Positions 17,107 to 32,799 of a stretch of DNA of 64,000 nucleotides are shown here, in pieces. The position numbers were made by a program, and so were the translations under genes. This stretch comes from Mrakia gelida. Taxonomy: Eukaryota > Basidiomycota > Tremellomycetes > Cystofilobasidiales > Mrakiaceae. Under the pieces are notes generated by a model. The model was given only the letters and a program-made list of their open reading frames with translations, searched no databases and had not been told where the DNA came from. The stretch spans positions 1 through 64,000 of the forward strand of contig BRON01000015.1 in NCBI GenBank assembly GCA_024345305.1. The letters are read 5' to 3'. The number at the start of each line of letters is the position of its first letter. Position 1 is the stretch's first letter.

Positions 17107-20100
17107 GGCTGGAGGAAGAAGAGAAGATCGAGAGGAAGGAAGGGGAGGAAGATGAGCTCGAGATTGCGGGAAGGGTGACAAGACAGAGTCGACGAACTCG
17201 CTGGATCCTGCACCAGAGATCCAAATGGCAAATTAGGCGACTGTCCGAGCGAGGGGAAGAGGTTTCAGCTGAGAGGGGGGGGGGAGGAGAGGAGGAGCAA
17301 CCGAGCTGGAGGTTGAGAGGTTGAAGACTGCCTGGAAAGAGAGGAGTCGTCGGAGGTCGAGAGAGCGTGAAAGCTGCGCTGGGTCACCACCAGCCGTCAT
17401 CGTTCATATTTTCAAGAGATCGCACGGAGAGGTAGAAGGGATGTATGTGACTGATAAAGGAGATGCTGAGGGAGGAGAGAGCGAAAGAACGGATCTAAAA
17501 GGAGCACAGGAGGGAGAGAGGGAAGCTGTGAGAGAGGAGACGACGCGTCGGCTCGCTGATCTTCGCTAACCCTCGGGATGTCATCTATGTGCTAGACTCG
17601 AGATAGAGCTGTAAAGGCGCGTCTGAAGCTCAGTCACCTCGAGGAAGCAGTTGAGGGCATCGAGAGACCGCCGACGTCGCAACGCGACCATCTCCTTAGA
17701 CCAGCTTCCTCGTGCGCTCACTAACCAAAACATCCATATACGGTCACTGTAATAGCTCTGTCGCGTATTAAACAGTCTTTGGAGGTGTTCAGACACGCCA
17801 TACGACCAACGCGGAAAGAACGGACGAAACGTCGAGCGTCGCGTCGCCCACTCTCTTCCTCTCTCGCTCTCGTCCATCTCTTTCTACAAACGGATACACC
17901 CACCTCTCAGCTCCTATCCATCTCTTCTATTGTTTTCTCTCACACACCGACGTCAATGCCCTCAATTCGAACTCCGAAATCGCCTCGCCTCTCCCACTCT
18001 TTCGTTTCGAAGGTCACTCAGTTGACTTGAAACGTCCACCATCTCCCCTCTCTCCATCCTCTCGCTCCCCCAGTTCAATCTGCTGATCCCTCCAGCTAAT
18101 TTCTCTCACTGCGTCCACCTTCTCCGAAAGGCACCTAGTGAGAGACGACGCTCGAGGGGCCAGCAGTCTGTGCGAGGCAGCGAGAAGAAGGACGTCCGAG
18201 TGGAGCGGGAGGTGGAGTGGAGCGTTTCTTTCTTTCCCTCTCCCTTCATCTTTCTATCCACCTTAGGCTCTTTGGAGGGCGGAGAGGTTGGTAGGGGAGC
18301 GGATTGAGAGGGATAGAGATGGTTTGATGGGATGGGGAGTGAGGAGAGGAGACAAGATGGGAAGGTCACTCCGCCCGCTCGTTCGGCTTCGTTTCGTTCC
18401 TCTCTCCTCATCTTTCCCCTTTTCTCTTTTCGGCTATTTCTGTCATCTGGAGTGCCTCGACCGATCCCTCAACTGACGTCTCTCGAGGCGTTAGCTGGGG
18501 GAGACGGACGGGCGCTCAAGATGTGAGCAAAACCGAGACGACGGGAGGTCCCTTTCCTCTTTTCTCCTTTTCCTCCTCCCCTTCTTTCATTCATTGATCT
18601 GCCGTCTCAGCCCTCTGCTTCCCAGTTGCTCGTGATGGCTGCTTCACTCCCAGCGACGCTGGCTCTGAAGCAGCCTGGCGGCTAACGGACCAGCAGTTGA
18701 TTTGTTCGCGACTTCGTTCGCTCGACGTCACTTCCCTCCCTTCTTTCTTTAGTCTTTCTTCCCCCTTTCCCGCACATTGGTTCTCTCCCACTCTTTTTAC
18801 TTTCTCTCAATTCTCCCTTCCCCTTCCCTCCCCTCTCTCTTCTCCTCGCCGTTGCCATCTCGTCGCGTCGTCGAGCCGTCCACCGTCTTCCTTCTTTCTC
18901 CCGCCCTCGTCGCCCGAGATTCACACCCCGAACCTCTAGACCTACAGGAGAGAGGTTTGAATCCGGAGCTGATCCAGGGCGGCTGACAGAAAAGAGATGG
19001 GGATGATTCACTCGCACGGTCGAGAAATTCGACTGAGGCAGACGACGCGTCGTTTCCTTGCACTTTCTCTCTCTTGATGTTGCTCTTCTCGAGTCCCACA
19101 CTCTGAAGCTCGTTTCTCCTGCTCGCTCTTTCCAATCCCCAACCTCGGATTAGAAAGAGCGTGAGGACGATCGGCACAGAGCTCGATGGCGCAGACGAAA
19201 CGGCGCGGTCAGTAACCTGAGCGAGCGAGCGACGCGCCTTCACAACTCCTTTGCGTCCTCAGAGACACCTCCCTCTCGCTGCATGTTGGGAGCCTGCTCG
19301 GTCTGCCCGTGGTCGTTCTAAATCTCCACTCGAAGACGAACGGATCTGCGCGACTCGGCCAGCAGTTGGATGCGTTTGTTTTTGTGTTTGCTCGGGTTCT
19401 TCCCTCGCTCATTTTTTCCTTTCATCTCAGCCGCGAGGCCTTCGTCCGAATCACCTCTTTAGAGTCGAGTCGATTGTCACTCAACGTGGTGACCTCGGCG
19501 CTGGCGACGGCGCCTGTGATCTTTCCCACACCTTTTTCTTCTTTCGTCTTTCCCTTCGTCTCAGGTCACTTCCAGAGTTGAACTCGCTGTGGGAGACCTC
19601 GAAAGACTTCGGAGCTTGGATACTCAGCTCGGTGCGCTCTCTCCGAACCGACGAGTCGCTCTCAGCAATCAGCTTTGTGGAACGAGTGCGCCGACGACCG
19701 GCGCGTCGTTTCCTCCGTTTCAGCGCAATGACCTTCGTCGTCACTCCTACACTCAAGCGATTGCTCCAGACGCCCGTCCTTCTCGTAGGACCCTGCACAT
19801 CGACGGGCGCCTAGCAGGTCACTCGTGTAGAGGGGTGATTCGAACGAACGTCGCGTTGTTTTCGATTTCTCTCGTCACATCTTTCCTCGCTTCGAAGTTC
19901 TTTGGACGCTTTCCTGACTCGCCCGATCTGCTGCATCGCTGAATCCGATCCCTATCTCGAATCCGCCACTCGAGGTGGTGTTGATTGCGAGAGGGACTCG
20001 GGTTCGGAATCAGCGGTTCGATCTCGTTTTGCTTCTTTTGAGGCAAGAGCGCACCAAAAGCGGCGACCGACCGAGAGTCGTGCCTACGCCTTCTCATCCT

Positions 20101-22047
20101 TCTGATCTCGCGTCAATTGAGATGAGATAGGATGCAGATGGGGGTGAATGGGCTCTCGTTCTCCTCGCTGACCCGTCAAAGAGGAAAGGACATCATCGGC
20201 GTCGCGTCGCACTCTTCGTCGACGCGTTCGTCTCGACTTCGCTTCTCGTTATCCCTTCGGTTATTCGTCCACCCACTCTCTTCCTCTGAAGGCATCACGC
20301 TAGCCGGTAGACAGCGACAAGGATCGTCGAGTCTACCAGTTCGGCGTCGTTCGTCCAGAAGTCGAGGTCGCGTCGTCTTTTTCCACACGACGTCTCCTCT
20401 CTCGTTCTTCATTCACTACTCGTCTCCTTCCTCATAATCATGACGAGCTCGATTTTTTTTCGTGTTTTACTCGAATCTCGGTCCTTCGAGGGCTTCCTTT
20501 CCATCTTACCTCGACGCGTCGACCCACTCAGTGATCGTTCTTTTCGTCTTCGACTTCTCCCATCTTTGACCATACGACATCGGATATCGTAGTGTTAGAC
20601 CTGTGGGAGATCAGAACAGACGGGACTTTTGTATTTTGTCCAAGGCGGACGCAAAATTCGCCTCAGCGAGTCGAACGGTCCTCTCGTCGCGTCCTCATTC
20701 TCACTCTCCTCCTCCTCAACCATCCTTCGCTTCCCTCCTCTGTACTGAATCCACCATCCTGCTCATATTTACTTTCAGTACCCGGTCTGGGAGAAGTATG
20801 AGCGGGACGAGGGATCACTCAGAGGTCGAAACCGATGGTCATTTTGACGCGTCAGTTGGGACGCACGCAGAGAGGATGGACAGATGTCTCTGTCTCGATC
20901 GTTTCGCTAGAGGTGGGTAGACGAGGATGCTCGCACAGGAGAGTGAGCGTTCCGTTCATGCGTCACAGTCGTCGCCTTCCTCAAGCGATCGAGCAGGCTT
21001 TTTTTAGCTCGACGCGACGCGACGTGATTGTCGTTTTCATTCGTTGGCCTTCTCCTTTCCTTCTTTCTCAAGGTCCGCTTTTATTCATGCTTCGATTACT
21101 ACCTCCAGTTTCTTCTCCTTCTTCCTCTCCTTTTTCCCAGAACTCAACGCGTCTCATTTCCTCTCAGCTCGTCCATCTCGCCCTCCCTGTCCTCATCCTC
21201 ACCTAAGTCACCTTCCCCAACTTCCAAGCCTTTCTCCCTTCCGACCCTCAATCATCAGGACGAATCCTTATCCAAGAAACCGACCTGATGGTGTAGGATG
21301 AGAGAGAGATCGCTCTGCTCGAAGTTAGATGCGCGTCGTCGCGTTGGACGTTTGTCGAAGTTCATTATTTGACTCTTTCACATTCATTCTTGCTTTTATT
21401 TACTTTGAAAGAAAGCGATAGAGGAGAGTTAGGGGCTGCTGCTCGTTCCGACGCCTCGGAAGTTGGGTGAGGAAGAACCGTGAGCGCCGCGTCGACCTCG
21501 TTCTCTCTCTTTTTCTCCCTCTCCGTATCTCTGCGTTTTCATCAACCCCTTTCCTCGAACCAGCTAGAGAGTGTTCAATCAGCGTTTACCTCCTGTTCAA
21601 GTGCACTTTGCCAGCCTGCCTCGACGGAAACGAAAACCTCAGCACGACGCGTCGACTCTTCTGTCCTCCCTCCCCTCCCTCCAGCTTCATTCCCACTGCC
21701 CCTCCCCACCTCGCGCCGTCCTCACCACCTCTCCCACCCCTCCTTGAACTGATTACAAGGTCCACCCTTCCCCTCTCCCTCCTGACTTCTACGTCGCGTG
21801 CGTCTCGCACTTTCACCTCCCTCCCACTCGCCCTCCCTTTCGTCGTTCTCGTTTCGTGTTGTTTAACGGGTGGAACCGTCATTCTCATCATCCCATCCCC
21901 CATCCCTCTCTCCCCCAAACTCCCACCAAAAACGCAAAACAAATACAAAGCCAAGAAGAGTCGTGTTGAGCCGAGCCGAGAAAGAGAAGAAAAAGTACAG
22001 TCGCCTCGGCGACGCGTCGGTGTTGCGAGAGGGCGGGCATGGAAGGT
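17107..22047. other. Gene-poor region of ~4.9 kb
   Basis: No protein gene is recognised on either strand. Open frames are short, and the regular donor/branch/acceptor spacing seen in neighbouring genes is sparse. It contains repeat R1b (18110-19010), a run of ten or more G near 17275, long C/T-rich stretches, and several GACGCGTC palindromes (about 17541, 19040, 20513, 20846, 21646, 22011). The left end should include the promoter of the TRP-like gene and the right end the 3' UTR of EMG1. A non-coding transcript or an unrecognised small gene (for example around 19589-19942) cannot be excluded. Confidence 0.55.
18110..19010 (-). repeat. Dispersed repeat R1b (inverted partner of 4560-5460)
   Basis: The reverse complement aligns with 4560-5460 in colinear order over about 0.9 kb, with the closest identity at the end near 18120-18240 (GAAAGGCACCTAGTGAGAGA, then GAGTGGAGCGGGAGGTGGAG). 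R1a and R1b face each other across the kinase and TRP-like genes. Their function is unknown; they could be decayed non-autonomous mobile elements. Confidence 0.75.
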
Positions 22048-24014
22048 TTAAATGATATCCCAGATCTCCTCCTGTTGAAGAAGGGGATGCAAACGAGAAG
22101 GGGGGGAGAAAGGAGCAGGGTCAGTTGAATGACCCTTAGAGTGTGTGGATGGACGCGATGCCAGGAAGGGTGGGTGGGTGCGAGATGGGTTGAAGAGAAG
22201 GGTTGACGAGGTTGCGGAAGGCAGGAGACAGGAGACAGGGGTGAGGGGGATTGGAGAGGATAGGGGAGATGGGGAGATGCGATGTGGGTGGGGAGGGAGA
22301 AAGGGAGGAAAGGAAGGAGGGTGAGAGGTGAAGAAAAAGGGAGCGGGGCGACTCACCATCGCACAACAGAACTTCCCACAGGCAACACTTGCACTGAGCG
22401 AGTACTCTGAGATGGAGATTTTCTGGTCTACGATCCCGTCGGCGAAGTTGTCCTCTCTGCGAAAACGCGAGGGAAAAAGGGAGGGGGAGGTCAGCTTCGC
22501 GTCTTGAGTTCGAACGACCGAGCGGGGTCGGAATGAGAGAGAGTTGTTAAAGAGAGAAGATGAAAGGAGGATAAGGGTGGATCGTGAACATGAACGTACC
22601 CTCTAGCCATGGCTCCCACGAAAACGGCGATGCTGTGGGACTCGGGGAGGGTAGGGAGGAACTTGGAGAGTCGGACGGTAGGGACGTCTCCGGAGAGAGT
22701 GAGCTTGATGGTGTTGGTGGGGAAGTGGTCGGTGACGGGGTTCTGGGAGCGTTCGAGTGAAAGTAGAGAGAGAAAGGACGAGCGAGAGAGGGAGAGGAGG
22801 GATGGATGAGGAAGGCAGAGGAAGGGAAGGGAAGGGAAAGGGTCAGCTCGAGTCGAAAACGGCGAAGCTCGAAGAACGACGAGCGAAGAGACAGGCTGGG
22901 AACTGACCTTGATGACCTTCAACAGCTTCTCCGATCCGTTCATTCCTCGAATCGAGAGTCGGTGAAGAAGTTGAACTGGTGCGAAGAAAACGAAGGTCGA
23001 GTCAGATTTCAGTTCGTTCGTCGACGTCGTGCTCTTCGCTTCCCTGCTCGTGCGACCACCCAAATCTGCCCTCCTCAGCCCGCCACCGCCAGACCGACCA
23101 GCTCATCGTCGTCCTCAGACCCCTGCTAGTATCGCGAAGATTGAAAATGGAAGCTCCAGCTCACCCATGAGACCCGAGAATCGCTTGAACGTCCTTGGGA
23201 TTCGAACGTGAGGGTTGACCTCGATGAGGACTCCTTTGGCGGTGTGGATGTAGACTTGGAGACGACCGGCTTTGTTGAGAGGGGAGTCGAGGAGGGTGAG
23301 GAGGCACTGAGAGAGGGGAGAGGGGTTTTGAAGTCAGTTTCAGGGTCAAAAGAGGATAGGAGGGAGGTGAGGGAGGCGAGGGAAGGAGGGAGGGAAGGAG
23401 AAGCGAGGTTGAGCTTCGTTCTACGAGCCACCAAGTGCTCTACAAGCTCGCAGATCCTTCCAAACTCTCCAGATATCTCCTTAGGTGCCCTACGAGTACG
23501 CTGATATCTACGAGAAAGTCTGAAAGGGACTCACTTGATGGGTGATATCAGGTCTAGCATCTGCGATATCCCTTCCTGTCTTTGCCAAAATTCCCTGATG
23601 ATCATCACAGTTCAACAACGCATACTTTGCGTCCTTCCCACCCTTCCCATCTCGTCCTCCACTCCCCGCGCTGAGCCTGTAGACCTCGAGACAAGCGCTC
23701 TCGAGAACGACGATCAACCTCCTCGCGTTCTCCTTCTGAGCGGGCGTCTTGGGCGTCGTCGCAGGGATGGGGATCAGAGTAGGGTTCCTAGGGAGTGGTT
23801 TCGTAGGTCGAGAAGAGGAGGAGGCGGCAAGGGAAGGGTCTTCCTCTTCTGGGAAACCTGAGGGAATACCGGAGGGAGGAGGGGGAGGAGTACCCTTCTT
23901 GGGGGAGGGAGCGAGAGGGTGGGTGGAGGAGGAAGAGACTCGTTTGGTGGGCACGAAGGGGAGGGCAGAGGCTGTTAGGCGGGACTTGATGGGGGCGGAG
24001 GGGGAGACGTCCAT
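22048..24014 (-). CDS. EMG1: 18S rRNA pseudouridine N1-methyltransferase Emg1/Nep1
   Basis: SPOUT-class methyltransferase that methylates a hypermodified pseudouridine of 18S rRNA during small-subunit assembly in the nucleolus. Conserved family segments appear in order across the exons: [104 protein letters not shown] and [18 protein letters not shown]. The last short exon encodes EEIWDII and a stop at 22048. The N-terminus is a Ser/Pro-rich extension of about 100 residues before the conserved core, longer than in the yeast protein. At least five introns are present. The gene is divergent from ALG8, with 226 bp between the two start codons. Confidence 0.96.
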
Positions 24015-24240
24015 GATGGCGAGAGGAAGAGCAGAGAAGAGGAAAGGGAGAAGGAGGGAGCGAGAGGGTTGGAGGAGAAGGACGAAGGGAGCTCACGAAG
24101 TTTGAAGAGCTTTCGAGCTTTCGGCTCGACTACGCTTCGGAGGAGGAGGTGAGCTCGTCCTCTCCTTCCCTTCCTTCCCTTCCTTCAACGCTCTCCTTCT
24201 CCTCTTTCTCGAACAACAGACAGACAGACTTCTCGTACGG
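24015..24240. promoter_or_regulatory. Shared divergent promoter of EMG1 and ALG8
   Basis: The two start codons are separated by 226 bp, so the genes must share a compact bidirectional promoter region. I see C/T-rich stretches and no clear TATA box or known factor site. Confidence 0.5.
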
Positions 24241-27200
24241 ATGTCGACTACCTCGTCGATGCGAAGACCTTCAGGTCTCTCTCCCGCCAGAGCCACCAAA
24301 AAGGAGTCGAACGAAGCGGCTCTCCTCTCGCCGGCTGAGAAGGACATGCTCGTGCTTTCAACGGCGATCAAGCTACTCCTCTTCCCAGCCTAGTGAGCTC
24401 GTCTTCCCCCGCTCGTGTGAGTACGAGGGGAGCTCTGGCTGACTCTTTTTGGGGTTGCAGTAGATCTACGGACTTTGAAGTGCATCGAAACTGGCTCGCC
24501 ATCACTCATCAGCTTCCCATCTCTCGTTGGTACTTCGACGTGAGTCTCTCTTCAACCTCCGTATAGACCTCTTCGCAACGCGAAAGCTGATCCAGACCTT
24601 CTTCGATATCTATAGACAACCTCGGAATGGAGTTCGTCCTTCCCCTCCTTCTCCTAGCCAGTCATCGTCCAGACGGAACGTCCAAAGCTCAAGCTCACCT
24701 TCCCTTCCTTCCCTCCTCCCTTTGCTCTCCTTCTCTGCTCCAGCTCTGTGAGTACACCTCTCTTCAAATCCGATCCAATTCTTGAGCACGCACTAACCGT
24801 CCCGCTTCCCTTTCCTCAGCGATTACCCCCCCTTCTTCGCCCACTTCGAACACTCCCTCTCCCACCTCGCCCACCTCTTCGATCCAGCCATCGTCCAACT
24901 CGACAACCTCGGCTACGCCTCAACAGCAACCGTCGTCTTCCAACGGGCTAGTGTAATAGGGACGGAACTGGTCGTGCTTGGGTGGGGGCTTTGGAAGTGA
25001 GTCTCGCCCTTTCCTACCTCAAGAGTGCCAGCGAGAAGAGGAAGGTCGAGCGACGGAGAGAGCTCACGATCGCTTGTTGTTTCGCGCGTTTGGAATAGAT
25101 ACGTCCGTACTTCCAAAGACCCAGCAACTCAGATGGTCATCTCAGCAAGTTTGTTCTTGCATCCTGGGTTCTTGATCGTGGATCATATTCATTTCCAGGT
25201 GAGTTGAGAGCCGAGCGAGCTCGGTTGGAGTGGTCCAACTCCTCGCGTCGTTGTTAGCGAACTCGAGCTGACCCTTCTCGACGCTTTGGCTCGTTGGTCG
25301 CGCTGTAGTACAATGGAGTGATGTACGGGATCCTGATCTGGAGTATGTGGCACGCGAAACAGGTTCGTTCTCGATTTCGTCGTTCATGATCTCGTCCCTC
25401 GTCTCGACGAGATCGAGATCGAGCTGACCTACATCTTCCTTGCCCACCCTTCCTTTTCCTCGTAACTTCACTTACAGGACAACCACCTCGCCTGCGGCGT
25501 ACTCTTTGCCATCCTCCTCAACTTTAAGTTCGTGCTTTCCTCCCTCCCGTCCTCTCGCGACGCGTCGTTCCCTTCCTCGAGCTCTTCTCTTCTTTCGCTC
25601 GATCACACAGCTGACGTTCACTTTCCTTATAGACACATCTACATGTACCTCGCTCCTCCGTACTTCATCTACCTCCTCCGAGCGTACTGCTTCCCTCCTT
25701 CTACCAGTTCGTTCACGCTTCCCTCCCTCTGATTCGCTCGCATCTCCTTCCCTTCCACATTTTTAACTGAACCCTTACTCACCAATATCCTTGATTTTCT
25801 TCGCAGACATCCTCTCGATACCCCGCCTCGCAGCCCTCGGTTCCCTCGTCCTCTCGATCTTCCTCCTCTCCCTCGCTCCCTTCCTCACCCAACTCCCTCA
25901 GCTCGCATCGAGGCTCTTCCCTTTCACGCGAGGTCTCAACCATGCATACTGGGCGCCGAACTTTTGGGCTTTGGTTACGGTGCTGGATAGGGGGTTGCTG
26001 AAGTGTGAGTGCGAAACGGGGTTGGGTGAGGGACGGGAGAGGGTGGGAGAGGGAGGGGAGAGGGAGAGGAGGTGGAGTAGAGGGGTGTAGAGCGAGGAAC
26101 GAGGAAGCTGACCTTTTCGCACTTGGTTCTCGGTGTGTGTTCGTGCTCGCAGACGGCGAGAGAGTCCTCGGCTTCACCCTCGATGTAGCGAAGGAAGGAG
26201 TCGAGAGCTCAACGCGAGGTTTCGTTGGAGACACCGTTTTCGCTGTCTTGCCCAACATCAAGCCTAGCCACTGCTTCGCCATTACGGTTGCGCTACAAGC
26301 TGTGAGTCTTCCGACCTTGCCTTTTCGCTCGACCGCGATAGGACTCGTCCTTCGTTTCGTTCGACCTCGACGCTGACTCGTCCCGCTCTCGCTCGTCTTC
26401 CACCCCCACCCACCCGTCCCACCCCCCACCAGCTCTTCCTCGTCAAACTCTGGAAAACACCAACCTACAAAGTCTTCGTCTGGGCTCTCACTCTCTCAGG
26501 CTTCACAAGCTTTCTCTTCGGATGGCACGTCCACGAGAAGGCCGTTCTGCTCGTGCTCGTTCCGTTGAGGTTCGTCTCTTCACGTCTTCCTCTTGTTCCT
26601 TCAACCTTACTCGCTCTCTCGTCCACTGACGCAACGATCTTCGTATTGATTGGGTACGCTAGCTTCCTCGCCTCCGAATCCTACGCCTTCTTCCGAATCT
26701 TCACCATCGCCTCGGTCGCTGGAATCGTCTCGCTCTTCCCTTTGCTGTTCACACCTTCAGGTCCGTCCGTCTCCCTCTTTACTCTCGGGCGAGCGAGCTG
26801 ACCCTCCCTTGTTTCTTTCCGACTCTCAGAAACTCCAATCAAACTAGCCTACTCCCTCCTCTGGGCTCTCGTCACCTTCTCCTCCCTCTCCCGAGTCGTT
26901 TATCGGTTCGTTTCGCGTCACTCTCCCTTCCTCTCTCCTCCTCTACCATCTTTTGCCTCCTTTCTTCGCTCACTCACCCACTTCTTCTTCCAACCAGTCC
27001 ACCACCAACCCCCCTCTCCCTCCTCCTCCTCCACCCCCTCGAAACAATCTACCTCTCCCTCTTCCCCCTCCTCCAAACCTTCGTTTCCATCGTCCATCCT
27101 CTCGCGCTCGCCAACAACCAAACCTGGGCGGGAGGGGAGTTCCTTCCGTTGATGGCGACAAGTGTGTACTGTGCGGTGGGACTGGTGTGGTGTTGGGTGA

Positions 27201-27247
27201 GGCTGGTTTGGGAGGGGTTGAGTGGGGAGTGGGAGGGTGAGGATTGA
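24241..27247 (+). CDS. ALG8: Dolichyl-P-glucose alpha-1,3-glucosyltransferase ALG8
   Basis: ER membrane enzyme of the ALG6/ALG8 family that adds the second glucose to the dolichol-linked N-glycan precursor. The family signature [20 protein letters not shown] is assembled across the first intron (exon 1 ends at 24392 with TA, giving Y). It is followed by [34 protein letters not shown] and [18 protein letters not shown]. The segment [14 protein letters not shown] is characteristic of ALG8 rather than ALG6. Many hydrophobic segments follow, for example [30 protein letters not shown] and the C-terminal [20 protein letters not shown]. About a dozen introns interrupt it. The start ATG at 24241 gives a short cytosolic leader; the stop TGA is at 27245-27247. 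Confidence 0.95.
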
Positions 27248-28382
27248 CGGGGGTTGGGCAAGGGTGGGTATTGATACTTAGACCAAGTTGGTTCCTTGCT
27301 TTGTGCTAGCTGGGATGTGGATGGTGGTTGTTTCGAAAGTTTGGCGCAGTGAGACGAGAACAGGGGTGAGAGAGAGAGAGAGAGAGTTGCGTCGCGAAGG
27401 CGAGTGTTCGCGTCGCGTCGTCTGTCTGTTCTGATATCGAGAGTTTGGTTTGGGAGTTCTTCATTTTCGATCCATCGAAGGAGCAAGGACGATCTATACT
27501 AGAGCTTAACTTTGTCGAGATCTCGTGGTGGTTGAGAGTGCGAACGAAAAACTACATAGCGAGGCGATTGACGTTCGCGTTTCGTTTCCATCACGGCGTG
27601 TCGCTCTCCGATCTGTCGGAGCCGAGTGATCCAAATAGCCTCCTCTCATGCCCTGATTTTATATTCCGTAAAGGTCTGGGCGCCTCGAGCTAGAAGTCGA
27701 GAGAGGGTTGTTTCGGTCGAGGGAGTCAGGGAGGGGAACCGCGAGCTCACTCCTCCAAGACCACCTCGAGCCTCGCTGTTGTTGACAAGGACGGGGAAAG
27801 CGCCGGAAAGCTAGGAAGCACGAGTGATAGCGGAGGAAGGTGAGCATCGTCGAGGAAATGGTGCAGTGGCAAAGGGAAGGGAAAGGGAGTCGAGGGGAGG
27901 GAAGTGGAGGGAAGGCTCGGTGGTCGTTGGAGGTTAGGAAGAGGAGCGAGCAAGCGAGGACTTCATAGGCCTCGAGATTTATTTCCGGCTGGGTCCATAG
28001 AAGAGAGTTCGAGAGTAGAGTAACGAGGACCTCCGGCAGGGCAAAGCAGGGAGGGGAATCAACGACGGCGAGAATCCGAGGCGAGTTTCAGAGCTGCGCT
28101 CCGAGCTCTGTCACTTTTGCTGCTGGAGGTCTGAGGAAGGCAAACCTACAGGTGTACCATGAGGGTGAGCCGACGAGAGCGAATCGAAGATCTTTTTGAT
28201 TGTCGCGGTCGGGAGGGAGGAAGGCACGAGGAGAGCGAGCTCTCCTTCGATTTGAAGCTCGCAAAGGACGAGATGTCGAGAAGATCCCAACTCCATCTTC
28301 CCTTCTCCTTTCCAACCCTACAACCCAACCCACTCTCATCCCACCACTCCCCTCTCTCTCACTCGTACAGCTCAACTAAGAA
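27248..28382. other. Intergenic region between ALG8 and RPN11
   Basis: This 1.1-kb spacer should hold the ALG8 3' UTR and the RPN11 promoter. It includes a GA dinucleotide run near 27370 and C/T-rich sequence just before the RPN11 start. No further gene is recognised. Confidence 0.5.
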
Positions 28383-30746
<2,364 letters not shown>

Positions 30747-31022
30747 AGCGCCTTTTAGTAGCTGCGATTTGTACGTGTGTTTGATAAGAAGGGAAAGGGA
30801 GAGAAGGGAAAGAGAGATGAGAGGAGAGAGAGAGGGAATCGGTCGTGAAGGAAGCAAAAGGAGGAAGAGGTCGGTGAGCGAGCGCTTCTTTCGCGCTGGA
30901 GAAAATCTTCGAACGATTTGACGTACGCACCCTCGCCCGCTGTCTCCCCTTCCAAGATAGGCAGTCTAAAAGGAAAAAGGCTCAGCCTTCGGTGTCCTCC
31001 CGAGACAATCCAAGACGCCGAA

Positions 31023-32460
31023 ATGCCCATCTCCTCTCTCCTTCGCTCCTCTCTCTTCTCCTTCCCTCCCAACCACGAGGACCTCCCTACCTCAAACGTC
31101 ACCATGGCTACCCCTCCCACCCCTCTCACCTTCACTTACAAAACCGTCTCCTCGGCTTCTTCCTCCCCTCTCGAAGTCAAGCTCGACGTCTTCCTTCCTC
31201 CCAACCTCCCCTCCTCCTCCTCCTCCTCAGCCCTCCCTGTCCTCTTCGCCTTCCACCCAGGAGGGTTCATCTCCTACGGCCGAGATCACATCCCCCCTTG
31301 GGTCTTCGACCTCGGTAGAGCTGAGGGTTGGATTGTGATCAGCCCGGACTACAGGCTGCTCATCGGAGGGAAGGAGAAGGGAGAGAAGCTCGATGCTGGA
31401 GATTGTCTTGACGATGTTCTTGCGGCGTACGAGTGGGTCGTTGGGGGTGAACTGGATAAGGTTTTGGAGACACAGGGGAAGGGGGTGAAGGTTGATACGA
31501 AGAGGATCAGTGCTGTTGGGTTCTCTATTGGTGAGTCGTCGACGAAGACTCTGCGAACAGAAGGAAGGAGGGCTTCGCCGAGGGCAAGAAAAGCTCGAGC
31601 TCACCATCTCTTTTGTTTCCTTCTGCTCGGCAGGTGGATTCCTCACTCAGCTCCTCCCCTCTCTCATCCCCTCTCACCTCCCACCCATCAAATCCGTTGT
31701 CTCCCTCTACGGAGTCTCTCGCCTCACCCATCCTTTCTACTCAACTCCTCGCTCCTCCCCCGACGCTGGCGAGCTCAAGCTCAAGTCGTTGAGCCTTTCT
31801 CCAGAGTTCAACAAGGTCTGCTCGGACCTCTTCACTCGACTTTGGAGTTCGGAGACAATCCCGGGAGAGCTGGATTATACGCCTGAACAGAAGAGGGAGT
31901 TGGAGAAGGTTGGGGCGGAGGGGTACAGGGGAATGTGAGTTCGCGAGTTTGACGTCGCGACGCGAGTTTCGCAAGGGATTTGAAGGACGGAGCCCTGCAC
32001 TCATTGACTGACGCGTTTGCTATCCGTCTTCTCTTATCCTCATCGCAGGCTCTGGGATTGGGCCGTCGAACAAGGCATCGTCCTCGACCTCCTCCTCGGA
32101 AAAGGCGTCGAAGGCTTCATCGGACAGGGCAAGAACGACAGTCTCCCCTCCTCCTCCTCAACTCTCGAGAACCTCACTGCCCGAATCCAACCCTTCACCG
32201 GACCCAACACCCTCCTCCCTTCCCATCCTCCCACCCTCCTCATCCACGGAGACAGCGACACTCTCGTTCCCTTCTCCGACTCGATCTGGTCGCTGGGCAA
32301 ACTCGCTGAGGCTGGGATTAGGACGAAGTACGTGAGCGTTCCGGGGGTGGATCATGGGTTTGATGGCGCTGTGGGACTTGCTGAAGGGGGTGAAGATGGG
32401 GAGGGGAGGTACGATGGACTTTGGAGGGAGGTGAGGGAGTGGATTGAGGGGGGTTGGTGA
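31023..32460 (+). CDS. Alpha/beta-hydrolase fold protein (lipase/esterase-like)
   Basis: Three exons (31023-31530, 31634-31934, 32049-32460) join in frame to 406 codons. An oxyanion-hole motif HPGG (FAFHPGGFISYGRD), a nucleophile elbow GFSIGG formed across the first intron, an acid candidate in LLIHGDSDTLVPF and a histidine in VPGVDHGFDG form a complete candidate Ser-Asp-His triad. This matches the hormone-sensitive-lipase-like or alpha/beta hydrolase-3 type. The substrate cannot be told from the sequence. There is no clear signal peptide, so it is probably intracellular. An alternative start is the ATG at 31104 (MATPPTPLTF). It lies 276 bp after RPN11 on the same strand. Confidence 0.82.
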
Positions 32461-32799
32461 TAGGCGTTAGATTGAGGCGGAGAGGGAAAATTTGGCTAGA
32501 GAATTTAAGCTAGGGTATATATCGTTAGATGTGATGATCGGTCTGGTAGGAGGAGAGTGTTTCTGGGGTAGACGCGAGAAGATGGGAATGCGTTCGAGGT
32601 GGAGTTTTGGACGCGTCGCGTTTCGACTCGTCTTTGCGCCTCGACTCGGAGCTCTGCTTTCGTTTGCAAGGGAACCCAAGTTCAAGAAACGACTGATCGA
32701 TGACTCGAGGCGGCTCGAACGAGTAACCCCTCGAAGCAGAGGGGAGAAAAAACGAAGCGACGGACAAAAACGACGCGTCTTCAATCCCCCTCTTCGCCG

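Noticed and set aside
18945..18965. GGTTTGAATCC resembling a tRNA T-loop/B box.
   Set aside because: No A box or stems lie at the required distance; it sits within repeat R1b.
19589..19942. A 117-codon + strand open frame in the gene desert.
   Set aside because: It shows no family resemblance and no supporting splice structure, so it is not called as a gene.
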